Numbered from the stretch's first letter, positions 1-11,147 are shown. The stretch is 64,000 bases of DNA from Meghimatium bilineatum (GCA_034231615.1 CM067314.1:9177501-9241500), one strand, 5' to 3'. Made by a program: numbers and translations. The notes: generated from the sequence alone by a model not told the origin.

Positions 1-239
1 TTTAAAAGAAACTTGAGGCATTATAATTATCTTACATCGGCATATTATTTTGATCTACGTATCTGCTAGAAACAACACTGAAAAAAATATTTTCTGTAAT
101 TCAATTGGTTGGAATTTTATGAAGCTCATGCGTATCGATACATTTCGTGTGATTGGGCTTCCACATTAACTAAAAAAACAGTGCATTATTGATAATAGCT
201 AAGGAACCATCAATATGGCTGCTGGACAGTTCAGCAGAA

Positions 240-766
240 GTTGTTGAGTATCAGCGATTGCTGGATTGTTCGGTACACAAGTTCTTGAATATCAGTAATT
301 GCTGGATAAATTCAGCCCACAAGTTCTTGAATATCAGTAATTGCTGGATAAATTCAGCCCACAAGTTCTTGAATATCAGTGATTGCTGGATAAATTCAGC
401 CCACAAGTTCTTGAATATCAGTGATTGCTGGATAAATTCAGCCCACAAGTTCTTGAATATCAGTAATTGCTGGATAAATTCAGCACACAAGTTCTTGAAT
501 ATCAGTGATTGCTGGATAAATTCAGCCCACAAGTTCTTGAATATCAGTAATTGCTGGATAAATTCAGCACACAAGTTCTTGAATATCAGTAATTGCTGGA
601 TAAATTCAGCACACAAGTTCTTGAATATCATTGATTGCTGGATAAATTCAGCACACAAGTTCTTGAATATCAGTAATTGCTGGATAAATTCAGCACACAA
701 GTTCTTGAATATCAGTAATTGCTGGATAAATTCAGCACACAATTTCTTGAATATCAGTGATTGCAA
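240..766. repeat. 42-bp minisatellite (~12 copies)
   Basis: Eleven full units and partial units at each end; variation is mainly single A/G and A/C changes. Because 42 is a multiple of three, both strands stay open through the array (a 14-residue peptide repeat on +). I read this as a non-coding tandem repeat, not a gene. Confidence 0.95.
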
Positions 767-979
767 GATGTAGAAGGGATATTTTAAATTCATAATTGAA
801 ATTCTAAGATCAAGCAAAACTAATTGCTTATACTAACATTTTAGACCCATCCCAAGACGGATCTGATTGACCGCGAAAGAACCTCTATTGAAAATAAATC
901 AATATTCCAATGAAATAAGTCTGCAGTTTTCCTACCGGAAAACAATTACATATTGATTGTAAATCTCCAATTCTGATTC

Positions 980-1048
980 AAGTGGGGGGGGGGGCAGGAT
1001 TAAAGTGGGGAGGCAGGATTAAAGTGGGGAGGCATGATTAAAGTGGTT
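980..1048. repeat. Short G-rich tandem repeat
   Basis: Three to four copies of a roughly 19-bp unit (GTGGGGAGGCAGGATTAAA), beginning with a run of twelve or more G. Confidence 0.75.
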
Positions 1049-1164
1049 TAGGAAGTTTAAAACCCCATTCTTTTATTAAATCAGACATGGCCTTTTGTAA
1101 TTGGAGCAAGCAAAAAAGCGGGTAAATCCACCAACTGTCAGTTGTTTTCCCAAATATTCATTAA

Positions 1165-1173
1165 TTTATATAT

Positions 1174-1216
<43 letters not shown>

Positions 1217-1249
1217 GTGCCTGTTTACGTGTGTGTGTGTGTGTGTGTG
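1165..1249. repeat. (TA)n and (GT)n microsatellites
   Basis: A TA-rich tract to about 1213, then (GT)n at 1229-1249. Confidence 0.9.
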
Positions 1250-1852
1250 ACTATCTGTCGCATCTCTCAACTCATTAATTATTTCAGTTATTTTATTCTA
1301 GAAGTAACCAAACTTCCCCGGTCACGTGCGCACAGAATGATTCTAGAGCGGTATAAATTAGAATGTCATTCAGCTTGTTGTTACCACCCGTACCCAATTC
1401 TACGAAAGTGCCCTCTATTAGGATCATCAAATGTTGACTCTGGCCGATCTTAAAGAGACATGCTTCTCGTGTTTTATCTGAAGGATGCTCTACTCTCTCG
1501 TGTCGACGAGCTGACAAGAGGGATTCTAATAAACATCATTGGATGTAACAAACACATCAACTTGTTTTCTATAACCCATCACAGCCTCATGAACAATGGG
1601 ACAAGGACAGACGGGACAGTTTGCATAGCGATCTCCGGTGTCCTCTCGTTTACATTTGAAGCAATTTACTTCCCGGCTCTTGCTCACTCCCTGTTCCTTC
1701 TTTACCGTCAGCAGTCACGTCTCACCCCCCCCCTTTTCGTGTACGGTCAGTATTATATTTTATTCTCCATCGCTTTATTACCAAGTTGTGTTTCCTAATT
1801 GAAGTGCTTAAACCATCCCCCTTATCCCCCCACCCATTTTCTTTTTTCCAAT
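1250..1852. other. No recognised feature
   Basis: Non-repetitive sequence with only short open frames. I recognise no gene or transposon. Confidence 0.5.
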
Positions 1853-2005
1853 CAGTTTGTTTGTTTGTTTGAGATCCCCATGAATTGCGAGCGATTAGCT
1901 CTTACTTCCTGTGCGCAGTGGGGTGGTTTTAATGAGCATTCTATCATATCCAGGAGACTTAAGCTTTTGCCTTAGTGCATTGCCTATTGAATGAGCCTTT
2001 TACTC
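1853..2005 (+). mobile_element. Dispersed repeat G, copy 1
   Basis: Starts with (GTTT)n, then a segment like those at 3204-3345 and 52063-52440; shared blocks include GCGAGCGATTAGCTCTTACT and TATCCAGGAGACTT. The class is unknown. It abuts dispersed repeat I at 2018. Confidence 0.7.
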
Positions 2006-2017
2006 GGATTGGGTCTA

Positions 2018-2125
2018 AAATTGTATAAATGACATGTTACAAAGCTTCCAGAAGAGAACCTCAATATAACGGGATGTCATCTACTAAGGTGAGACCCACA
2101 GACACAACCGAATGCGTTTTCCAAT
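2018..2125 (+). mobile_element. Dispersed repeat I, copy 1 (internally deleted)
   Basis: Matches 20645-20825, sharing AACCTCAATATAACGG and TGAGACCCACAGA blocks. About 55 bp present in the other copy is missing here. Class unknown. Confidence 0.7.
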
Positions 2126-2217
2126 CGGTAAAACTAGCAACATATTTCACATCAATTGCTAAACCACATATAGGCCATACCATGTAAGAGGTATAAATCA
2201 CATCAACACCTCCTTCT

Positions 2218-2357
2218 AGGCATAGGGCTACATTAAGCTTGACAAACTCCATCTTGACATAGAGCTACATTAATCTTGACAAACTCCATCTTGACATAGA
2301 GCTACATTAAGCTTGACAACCTCCATCTTGACATAGAGCTACATTAAGCTTGACAAC
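2218..2357. repeat. 37-bp tandem repeat (~3.7 copies)
   Basis: Unit contains ATAGAGCTACATTAAGCTTG followed by ACAAACTCCATCTTGAC. Confidence 0.9.
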
Positions 2358-2584
2358 CGATCTAATATATAACACAAAAACTTGAAACAATTTACTATAT
2401 AAATAAACATGATCTTCCTATTCCACATCGCCCCACCATTCTTCTTTAGAAAGTTATTGTTTGAAAAACTGTCAGAAAGAGCCATTTTTACAGTTTAATC
2501 TTATACAGTATACGCTTTCACAACTGTAAACTACCGGAGTAATGTGACTAGAATCAAGCTTCCAGAAAAATATGAAACAGACAA

Positions 2585-2805
2585 TCAAGATTTTTAGGGC
2601 AAGTGATGAGAAAAGTAAAACTTGAACATTTAGTTATAACCGTAAAGATCAAGGGGAGAAGAGACAGAGGAAGACAGAGAGAGAAATTTCTGGATGGGTT
2701 GTCACTGTGGCACAAATATGTCACCAACTCAATTTATTAACAACACAAGAGACAGAAAGTTGGGGAGAAACATGATCACCTCCGCCATCGGCATAGCATT
2801 TGATT
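2585..2805 (+). pseudogene. LINE reverse transcriptase C-terminal relic (family LF2)
   Basis: Translating from about 2606 gives MRKVKLEHLVITVKIKG, then RRDRGRQREKFLDGL. This matches the conserved tail of LINE reverse transcriptases (a motif of type R.KLEHLVTTG.IEG, then a basic RGRQRE block). Stops follow after about 45 residues, so it is a decayed 3' fragment. Related fragments in the window lie at 17105, 28240, 30236 and 51085. Confidence 0.75.
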
Positions 2806-3038
2806 GATTTATTTTACACGAAAACACTATTTATTTACATAAATCCGGAATCTTTCTTAAATTGGTGCTACATTTCACTCAAGAGACCATACAGATATAC
2901 TTCAGACTGTGGCTATCCAAGTTAAATTTAATTGGTGGGAACGCTGCCAAGCATTGTAGTGATACCTATTTCAATGCACACTCATTTCAACCTGACAAAA
3001 TATTCCCTCGGTTATATCAAATTATGATCTTCATACTT

Positions 3039-3050
3039 ATAATAATAATG

Positions 3051-3130
<80 letters not shown>
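3039..3130. repeat. (TAA)n microsatellite
   Basis: Near-perfect trinucleotide tract of about 90 bp. Confidence 0.95.
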
Positions 3131-3131
<1 letters not shown>

Positions 3132-3203
3132 GGGATCATGTTATTTATGGTGACAAGAGAATACACATGTTTATTCGATGTGGTCAAAACCGCATTTCTG
3201 CTT

Positions 3204-3345
3204 GTTTGTTTGTTTGTTTGTTTTCGAACCCTATAAATTACGAGTGATTAACTCTTGCTTCTTATATGCAATAGGGAGGTTTCTCCGAGCTTTCTTTCAT
3301 ACCCATGAGACTTCAGCTTTCGGCTTGATGAAAGAGTTGCCTTTA
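3204..3345 (+). mobile_element. Dispersed repeat G, copy 2
   Basis: (TTTG)n head, then the family G body. The family continues at about 3425 (GAGCCTTCTACTCAG) beyond an approximately 90-bp insertion that carries element H. Confidence 0.65.
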
Positions 3346-3394
3346 TTTCCACAGCCTTAAAAGCCTCCCTGCACTCCTTAACAGGAAAAAATGT
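3346..3394. repeat. Element H, short copy
   Basis: 49 bp identical to part of 43311-43427. Both copies lie inside other transposable elements. Class unknown. Confidence 0.65.
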
Positions 3395-3486
3395 AGTAAC
3401 GAAAGTTTAACGAAAGAAAATTTCGATTGGAGGAGCCTTCTACTCAGAGGGGAGGGGGGGGGGGGGTAATCGCATATTTTCATGGC

Positions 3487-3780
3487 ATGAGGTAATAAAT
3501 TGTAACAGCCGCGGAGGACATTAATGGACTCAGGTACCCCATAAAGAGACGCTCTGCGAAAAGTGTCGAATGTTTTTGTTAGACCGACATATACTACTGC
3601 GAAACAAGAGAACTTCTGTGTTCTCTGTATTTGTCCTGAAGATAATCTAAGAGTAAAGATCATGTCCATGATAGCTCAACGAATTTTGTGTTCATTTTTC
3701 GATTCTGGGAGTATCATCTCCGCTAGCTTATGAATATGTTTCAGTATTGAACAAACAACTTTCATAGCACGCTGAATAAT
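3487..3780 (-). pseudogene. LINE reverse transcriptase domain relic (fingers/palm)
   Basis: One minus-strand frame with a single stop reads through the RT region. It contains LAEMILPES (like LADNVLPES before the conserved QCGFR), MDMIFTLR (like T-DMIF-LRQ) and YVGLTKTFDTFRRASL, which is palm motif A (usually FVDLTKAFDTVNR). The catalytic Asp of motif A is Gly here, so the enzyme is dead even apart from the stop. This is the only piece of RT core I recognised; nearly all other LINE relics are C-terminal. Confidence 0.8.
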
Positions 3781-3844
3781 GATATACAAATATAATTATT
3801 TCAATCTCCCTTGATATGCAAATATTATATAATTAAAAATACCA

Positions 3845-4020
3845 CTGTGTTAAGCCGTTAGTATTATGATCAAGAGATGGTGGATTCGAACTCCGCTTGC
3901 AGCATCTTGTTTATAATGTGAATTATTTCGGACATCCATGGGAATTATTGTTTGAAACTACAGCTACAAACTAAGAGTTGTACCCTAAGTAGGCGGCGTG
4001 TCCTTCATTGAGAGAGACAA
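3845..4020 (+). mobile_element. tRNA-derived SINE-like element C, copy 1
   Basis: A box B-like GGATTCGAACTCC lies near 3882, with a body resembling 26568-26735 (CATGGGAATTATTGTTTGAA against the matching stretch; a shared CGGCGTG block near the end). Box A is weak. Old copy. Confidence 0.5.
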
Positions 4021-4078
4021 AGTTAATAATGGAAAACCCAAGTGCAATGAAGTCAATCATCTACTTATTTTCAACCTT

Positions 4079-4292
4079 AACTATTCCTTATCAAATACGG
4101 CTAACTTTGAAATGACTGACTATCCATTCTCAAATAGGATATACGACTAACTTTGAAATGACTAATTATTCCTTCTCAAATAGGATATTCGATTAACTTT
4201 GAAATGACTAACTATTCCTCATCAAATAGGACATACGACTAACTTTGAAATGACTATTCCTTCTTAAATAGGATATACTTTAAAGTGACTAA
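4079..4292. repeat. 46-bp tandem repeat (~4.6 copies)
   Basis: Unit contains CTAACTTTGAAATGACTAAC; degenerate. Confidence 0.85.
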
Positions 4293-4532
4293 CTAGTCCG
4301 ACTCATAACTGTATTATTGTATGTGTTTTCATATCTTCATGTACCTGATTTCCCTCGCGATCTTGATCACACATCAAAATATTAACTTAATGCAGGAAGT
4401 GAGTGCCGTTAACTAGCAGTGTTGCCAAAAAATATAGATTGTTTCTAATCGAATTTTGGGGGGGAAATATTGACAATAGGTAAAGCTTGAAACGAGGTAA
4501 TAAAGTTTTGCTAATAATATGAAACAAACATA

Positions 4533-4533
4533 G

Positions 4534-4570
<37 letters not shown>
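4533..4570. repeat. (CA)n microsatellite
   Basis: About 38 bp of CA repeats beside a Penelope-like 3' tail motif. Confidence 0.9.
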
Positions 4571-4572
<2 letters not shown>

Positions 4573-4810
4573 TCGACGTTTCTACCAAAAGGCCTTTATC
4601 GAGGTTCTTCTTCTTCTTCAGCGTACATTCTCAAACTCCTGCTGAATTCTCTTGTAGCAGGACATGTCCTACTAGATTTCCAGCAGAATGTAGTGCAGAG
4701 AATGGAAATGCGTTGTGTCGCCGTTTTATTTGCGCCAATGGCCCGACACATCCGTCTTCGGCGGATTATCGAGGTTCATTAACGCATATAAAACAAAGAC
4801 GACATATAGA
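4571..4810 (-). mobile_element. Penelope-like element 3' tail fragment, split by SINE A1
   Basis: On minus, GATAAAGGCCTTTTGG then GAAACGTCGAT, preceded (beyond the SINE) by GTCGTCTTTGTTTTATATGC. This matches the 3' region of the GIY-YIG relic at about 40895-40945. SINE A1 interrupts it and duplicates its TTATCGAGGTTC. Confidence 0.55.
4608..4765 (-). mobile_element. SINE-A, copy 1
   Basis: 158-bp element bounded by a perfect 12-bp target duplication TTATCGAGGTTC (4596-4607 and 4766-4777). On minus it starts TCCGCCGAAGACGGATGTG and ends in a GAA-rich tail. Full-length. I see no convincing box A/box B, so its RNA ancestor is unknown. Confidence 0.85.
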
Positions 4811-5455
4811 CAATAGTATTGACAATAGAATGTCAAACTTTTAATAAATTTACAAATTGAGCGAAAACATAAAAATTATCAAAACGTACATTTCATGAAT
4901 AATGTTATTTAATAATGACCAATTTGTGAACAATATATGGTCAAATTCTGACAAGTATACTAACTAGAAATTCTAGGATAACTGTCTTGAGATGGAATAG
5001 TCTTTATGACAATTGATTCGGAAGTAAACAACAGATTGAGAAGGACAACCGGTCGGTGAATGAAAACGATCGCTAAGAAGGACAAGAAGCGACGATGGAA
5101 GTTATGAAAATCTGGGTTAGCCTAAATCCAGAACATGACAGAATGCACTTCTCATCCCCCGAGAGCTCTGGCGAGTGTCTGTCTGTGAGTCAAAGTGCTG
5201 AAAGCGGTTGCCCCACATCTGGCGACGACGGTGCAAGATTTTGCTCTCTTTAAAACGTGACAACTTCGAAACTTTAACAATAGACATTTGCCAATAAATG
5301 CAGGTCATGTGACGGAAAATTGAAATTTTATTGGCTACACGCAGCGTCATATTCGCAATACAAATATGAAATCGTGAAAATAACGATGGAAAACGTTTCA
5401 CAAAGATATTCTCAGTCTCACGGGTACAATCAGGTCAAAGTGCAAAGTGTCTCAC
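4811..5455. other. No recognised feature
   Basis: AT-rich, non-repetitive. A 94-codon minus-strand frame at 5117-5401 shows no recognisable domain. Confidence 0.45.
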
Positions 5456-5457
5456 AC

Positions 5458-5843
5458 TCTAATTTGTATAGTGACCTCACAAGAAACTGGCAGTAACAAC
5501 CACCACATACTACGATTTGTATAGTGACCTCACAGGAAACTCACAGTAACAACCACCACATACTACGATTTTTATAGTGACCTCACAGGAAACTCACAGT
5601 AACAACCACCACATACTACAATTTGTATAGTGACCTCACAGGAAACTCACAGTAACAACCACCACATACTACGATTTGTATAATGACCTCACAGGAAACT
5701 CACAGTAACAACCACCACATACTACGATTTTTATAATGACCTCACAGGAAACTCTCAGTAACAACCACCACATACTACGATTTTTATAATGACCTCACAG
5801 GAAACTCACAGTAACAACCACCACATACTACGATTTGTATAGT
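5458..5843. repeat. 53-bp minisatellite (~7 copies)
   Basis: Unit carries CACATACTACGATTTGTATA then GTGACCTCACAGGAAACTCA. It degrades to the right, to about 5900. Confidence 0.95.
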
Positions 5844-6009
5844 CACAATACATGCACGTTACAGTGCCACGTATATCATACTATGATTTGTATAGCGACA
5901 GTACATGTACACCGCAATGATATTTTCCTTAGACTTTGATTTGTCAGGTTACCTTCATGATTCTGCATGTGCGCTCCCACTGTGTATTGACAGAAAGAAC
6001 AGTCTCGCT

Positions 6010-6655
6010 CTGAATTAGCTCCTGGTCATCAGTCTCAGTGACTGCGTCAAGGACCACTCTGAATGAGCACATGGACATAAGTCTCAGTGATTGTGCCAAG
6101 GTCAGCTCTGAATGAGCACATGGACATAAGTCTCAGTGATTGTGCCAAGGTCAGCTCTGAATGAGCACATGGACATAAGTCTCAGTGATTGTGCCAAGGT
6201 CAGCTCTGAATGAGCACATGGACATAAGTCTCAGTGATTGTGCCAAGGTCAGCTCTGAATGAGCACATGGACATAAGTCTCAGTGATTGTGCCAAGGTCA
6301 GCTCTGAATGAGCACATGGACATAAGTCTCAGTGATTGTGCCATGGTCAGCTCTGAATGAGCACATGGACATAAGTCTCAGTGATTGTGCCAAGGTCAGC
6401 TCTGAATGAGCACATGGACATAAGTCTCAGTGATTGTGCCAAGGTCAGCTCTGAATGAGCACATGGACATAAGTCTCAGTGATTGTGCCAAGGTCAGCTC
6501 TGAATGAGCACATGGACATAAGTCTCAGTGATTGTGCCAAGGTCAGCTCTGAATGAGCACATGGACATAAGTCTCAGTGATTGTGTCAAGGTCAACTCTG
6601 AATGAGCACATGGACATAAGTCTCAGTGATTGTGCCATGGTCCGCTGTGAATGAG
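6010..6655. repeat. 49-bp minisatellite (~13 copies)
   Basis: Unit carries AATGAGCACATGGACATAAG. Central units are nearly identical, edge units diverged. Confidence 0.95.
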
Positions 6656-6885
6656 CTCATGGACATTAGTGTCAACGGTTGTGCCAAAGACTGCCACACG
6701 TGTTTTGCTATTGATGTCTGTATTGTTCCGAATGCATATAGCGAAGGCAGCAATTATTCAACCAATAGGCTTGGTTCATACAATAGCTTATTACAACCTA
6801 GACATATAATTGGTTTGATTGAAATGGGATGGGGTGGAAATGCCCAATAATGTTCAGGAGAATTACCATTTATATATATATTATT

Positions 6886-7896
6886 TATTGAAGTATACAT
6901 GCTAACTATATAATTCATATGAACAAGCTAACTAGATGATTCAAGTGTACACGCTAACTAGATGATTCATGTGTACACGCTAACTAGATGATTCAAGTGT
7001 ACAAGCTAACTAGATGATTCAAGTGTACAAGCTAACTAGATGATTCAAGTGTACACGCTAACTAGATGATTCAAGTGTACACGCTAACTAGATGATTCAA
7101 GTGTACACGCTAACTAGATGATTCAAGTGTACACGCTAACTAGATGATTCAAGTGTACAAGCTAACTAGATGATTCAAGTGTACACGCTAACTAGATGAT
7201 TCAAGTGTACAAGCTAACTAGATGATTCAAGTGTACACGCTAACTAGATGATTCAAGTGTACAAGCTAACTAGATGATTCAAGTGTACACGCTAACTAGA
7301 TGATTCAAGTGTACACGCTAACTAGATGATTCAAGTGTACACGCTAACTAGATGATTCAAGTGTACAAGCTAACTAGATGATTCAAGTGTACAAGTTAAC
7401 TAGATGATTCAAGTGTACAAGTTAACTAGATGATTCAAGTGTACACGCTAACTAGATGATTCAAGTGTACACGCTAACTAGATGATTCAAGTGTACAAGC
7501 TAACTAGATGATTCAAGTGTACACGCTAACTAGATGATTGTACTGTACACGCTAACTAGATGATTCAAGTGTACACGCTAACTAGATGATTCAAGTGTAC
7601 AAGCTAACTAGATGATTCAAGTGTACAAGCTAACTAGAAGATTCAAGTGTACAAGTTAACTAGATGATTCAAGTGTACAAGCTAACTAGATGATTCAAGT
7701 GTACAAGCTAACTAGATGATTCAAGTGTACAAGCTAACTAGATGATTCAATTGTACACGCTAACTAGATGATTCAAGTGTACACGCTAACTAGATGATTC
7801 AAGTGTACACGCTAACTAGATGATTCAAATGTACAAGCTAACTAGATGATTCAAATGTACAAGCTAACTAGATGACTCAAGTGTACAAGTTAACGT
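6886..7896. repeat. 26-bp minisatellite (~38 copies)
   Basis: Unit GCTAACTAGATGATTCAAGT plus GTACAC or GTACAA. Units differ mainly at this one C/A position. About 1 kb long and very homogeneous. Confidence 0.97.
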
Positions 7897-8027
7897 AGGA
7901 AAATCATGCCTAATGTGGAAATAACTTGAAAGTAAAGTTATATACAGCAAATATCACATTTAACGTTCAAGACATTATCTGGTGCGACATATTGATATAT
8001 GTGGGTGTGAAATTCTACCGAAAACTG

Positions 8028-8465
8028 TCATATAGATTCCATTTTGAGCATGCACTAAACCTGTCATAAAAGTTCCATTTTTAACATGCAGTTAACGTGT
8101 CATTTTGGTTCAATTTTGAAAATTTACGAAACCTGTCATATAGGTTCCATTTTTAACATGCAGTTAACCTGTCATGTTCCATTTTCATACACTAAACCTG
8201 TCATTTAGGTTCCATTTTGAGCATACACTAAACCTGTCATTTAGGTTCCATTTTGAGCATACACTAAACCTGTCATTTAGGTTCCATTTTGAGCATACAC
8301 TAAACCTGTCATTTAGGTTCCATTTTGAGCATACACTAAACCTATCATTTAGGTTCCATTTTGAGCATACACTAAACCTATCATTTAGGTTCCATTTTGA
8401 GCATACACTAAACCTATCATTTAGGTTCCATTTTGAGCATACACTAAACCTATCATTTAGGTTCC
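8028..8465. repeat. 36-bp minisatellite (~11 copies)
   Basis: Unit carries CACTAAACCTGTCATTTAGG. Another unit lies at 8738-8785, beyond a 270-bp insertion. The open frame on + (12-residue repeats) follows from the period being a multiple of three. Confidence 0.95.
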
Positions 8466-8735
8466 TGATTAGAAACTGGGCTCACAGCACGTGGGACATT
8501 CCCATAAGTGCTCCGCCATCTGTTCCAGCAGCAATTCGACTCGATGGTGTTTCGAGTCTAATGCTGCCGAAACAGACGTCGCAATCAGGGCACAACTCTG
8601 GCCCTTTCGACAGGTTTCTTTGTTGTTCCGCCCACCCACGCCGTGCCCATAACTAGTTCAAGCACAACTTCGGCCTGTCGGAACAACATGGTAACTGTTA
8701 TCGAAGGTTACGACTACGGGTTTTGAGCTTGCCAA
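8466..8735 (-). pseudogene. LINE 3'-end fragment inserted in the 36-bp minisatellite (family LF10)
   Basis: The minus strand ends with MAEHLWECPTCCEP and a stop near 8468. This matches the Cys-rich last residues of RNase H-bearing LINEs such as 47085-48122 (EHLWTCPEC). About 270 bp of non-repeat sequence separates two parts of the array, so the element presumably inserted into it. The orientation of the rest is uncertain. Confidence 0.5.
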
Positions 8736-8785
8736 TCTGTCATATAGGTTCCATTTTTAACATGCATTAAGCCTGTCATACCAAC

Positions 8786-9195
8786 TAGTCTGTTCATATG
8801 ACACCTATTCGCCTGAGACAGCACCGAGATTATTCAGAATCAAATCTGTTCACATGCCTCACATCAATGCCTGACAATGTCAAACATCTATAGGTTCATT
8901 TTGTTATTGGACATTGATTGTATAAATGTTTCATCAGCGTCTCACATCGGTGCTGATTCTTGTACAATTTTCAAGTAAGCACACACACAAACGCTAATCA
9001 TTATGTATGCACTATAAATCAATCATTTCTGTAAAGATCATTAAAAAAATTAAAATAGCACGTGAAGACTGAATTCAGTACTAGAAATATACGTTAATTT
9101 ATAGAACAACGACATTTCTCCTTCCAATTTATAAGCACAAGAAAGACAAATTAGAAATTTCTTGACTTAACATCCTTGGTTTTAAGACATTCAGG
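8786..9195. other. No recognised feature
   Basis: AT-rich, non-repetitive; a short CA-rich stretch near 8980. Confidence 0.45.
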
Positions 9196-9430
9196 TTATT
9201 ATGTGGTTGATTGATTGCTGATCCAGAGGTATATGGTTGGTTGATTGCTGATGCAAAGGTATATGGTTGGTTGGTTGGTTGCTGATCCAGAGGTATATGG
9301 TTGGTTGGTTGATTGCCGATCAGGAGGTATATGGTTGGTTGGTTGATTGCCGATGATGAGGTATATGGTTGGTTAGTTGAATGCCGATCAGGAGTTAGAT
9401 GGTTGTTTAGTTGATTGCTGATCCAGCAGT
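9196..9430. repeat. ~30-bp minisatellite seeded from repeat E
   Basis: Units are TGGTTGGTTGATTGCTGATC plus CAGAGGTATA. The last unit runs into a repeat E body at 9405-9455, and the unit is the head of repeat E. Confidence 0.85.
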
Positions 9431-9455
9431 CTATGGGCTCATGGCCTTTGAGTCA
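9405..9455 (+). mobile_element. Dispersed repeat E, partial copy
   Basis: Contains GCTGATCCAGCAGTCTATGG then GCTCATGGCCTTTGA, as at 19692, 20166 and (minus) 23110. Confidence 0.7.
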
Positions 9456-9534
9456 AGATTATTAGCCTGCATGACATATTTCATGAATTTAAATTGAATT
9501 ATAACAGTGTTTCATCATTCTAAGGTAGACACTT

Positions 9535-9643
9535 GGAAATATAACATCGGAAGAGGCAAATAGAAGGGCAAAAGACCGTATACTCATTATCCCCTCAACA
9601 CCGAAAGGTACACGAGGACAGAAAGAAGAAGAAAGAAGAAGAT
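9535..9643 (+). pseudogene. Probable LINE 3' tail with GAA-rich end
   Basis: The + frame reads SEEANRRAKDRILIIPSTPK then GTRGQKEEERRR. This resembles the extreme C-terminus and GAA tail of LINE reverse transcriptases. It interrupts minisatellite units (a unit fragment lies at 9506-9530). Confidence 0.4.
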
Positions 9644-10050
9644 GGTAGAATTGTTACATCATTCGAAGGTAGAATTGTTACATCATTCGAATGTAGAATT
9701 GTTACATCATTCGAATGTAGAATTGTTACATCATTCGAAGGTAGAATTGTTACATCATTCTAAGGTAAAATTGTTACACCATTCGAAGGTCGAATTGTTA
9801 CATCATTCGAAGGTCGAATTGTTACATTATTCCAAATTCGAATTGTTATATTATTATAGGGTCAAATTGTTACAGTATTATATAATTCTAAGGTCGAATT
9901 GTTACAGTGTTATATAATTCTAAGGTCGAATTGTTACAGTGTTTCATCATTCTAAAGTCGAACTCTTACAGTGTTTCATCATTCTAAAATCGAACTGTTA
10001 CAGTGTTTGATCATTCTAAAGTCGAATTGTTACAGTGTTTGATCATTCTA
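9642..10050. repeat. 24- to ~32-bp minisatellite
   Basis: Left part: 24-bp units GAAGGTAGAATTGTTACATC plus ATTC. Right part: longer relatives carrying TTACAGTGTTTCATCATTCT. The open + frame (8-residue repeats) is incidental. Confidence 0.92.
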
Positions 10051-10671
10051 AATATCTGTAAACGTTTTGAAACGCCCCATAATTATCGCTCTGGATAGAA
10101 ACCGTGACCTCTCAACAAACAAAATCTTGATATTAACTTCTGCATTGAATTCATCTACAGCAGAATTGTAGATCTTAGCAGTAGCCATGGGAAATAAACT
10201 CTGTGGTCTGTGTAGAAAGTTGTATAATAACTTGCTCTTGAGCTGCGAAATGGCCCATGTTCGCGCCCACTTAATCATGGCATTATTCTAGCCTCACGTG
10301 GGACTTTAGGCCTAATTAATTAAGCAAGGGGAGGGAAGCAAATATTTGGCCGCCATTCTTTTGTCCACACAGGCAGAAGTGACATGAGTTGCTGCCCCTT
10401 CTGCTCACTGATTAAACAGTCGAATACTGCGGCCAATGCCGGATCAATAGCCCAGGAGCATCTCCCAGGCTTCTCGCGCTATTTTAATTACAGAAATGGT
10501 CTTTAGACACTGACAATGGTCAGTGATGGCCGGGCGTGAGTGCTGGTCAGTATGTGGACATGTAACCAAAGGGTAAGACATTACTGGGCGATAGAATTCT
10601 CTTTAAATAGAGGGCTCTGACCTCAAATTGATTTTCATAATACGTTTTAATACACTTTATTTTTGAAGACA
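10051..10671. other. No recognised feature
   Basis: Relatively high-complexity sequence; a 76-codon minus frame at 10048-10278 is unrecognised. Confidence 0.4.
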
Positions 10672-10806
10672 GTTACATAGAAGACAGATACACATGGAGC
10701 AGATACATAGAAGACAGATACACAGAAGACAGATACACAGAAAACAGTTACATAGAAGACAGATACACAGAAGACAGATACACAGAAGACAGTTAAACAG
10801 ACAATC
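10672..10806. repeat. 15-bp tandem repeat
   Basis: Unit ACAGATACACAGAAG and variants, immediately 5' of a LINE relic. Confidence 0.85.
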
Positions 10807-11146
10807 AACTCATGTCTACAAGCACCTTCCGTGACATGAGGAAAATATTAACATCTAAACAAATTACAAACAAGTTAAACATGAGAATTATAAAATGCTA
10901 CATCTATTCCATATTAATGTATGGCTCAGAAACATGGACACTAAATAAACAATTAGAAGACATAATTGATGCCTTTGAGATGTGGGTATATAGAAGAATA
11001 GGGAGAACATCATGGAAAGAGAAGAAAACAAATAAAGAGGTGCTAAAGACACTTAATATGAAGAAAGAACTACTAAGAGAAATAAAGATCAAGCAAATAA
11101 AATATTTTGGACACATTAAAAGACATGACACCTTATTCTATCTAAA
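10807..11146 (+). pseudogene. LINE reverse transcriptase C-terminal relic (family LF5)
   Basis: An intact frame of about 110 codons contains SILMYGSETWTLNKQLE, MWVYRRIGRTSW, TNKEVLKTLNMKKELL and IKIKQIKYFGHIKRHDT. These are the conserved post-RT motifs of LINEs (YG.E.W, RR..R..W, T.EVL, FGH). The frame is cut off by a (TATC)n tract at 11148, so the terminal basic block is missing. The minus copy at 38989-39243 has the C-terminus this copy lacks. Confidence 0.85.
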
Positions 11147-11147
11147 G

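Noticed and set aside
240..766. CRISPR-like array
   Set aside because: Direct repeats are contiguous with no unique spacers, and the other features are eukaryotic. The same applies to the other arrays.
189..817. Overlapping ~190-codon frames on both strands
   Set aside because: Both run through the 42-bp minisatellite; the open state follows from the period being a multiple of three.
10048..10278. 76-codon minus frame as an exon
   Set aside because: No recognisable domain, no convincing splice signals, and length compatible with chance.
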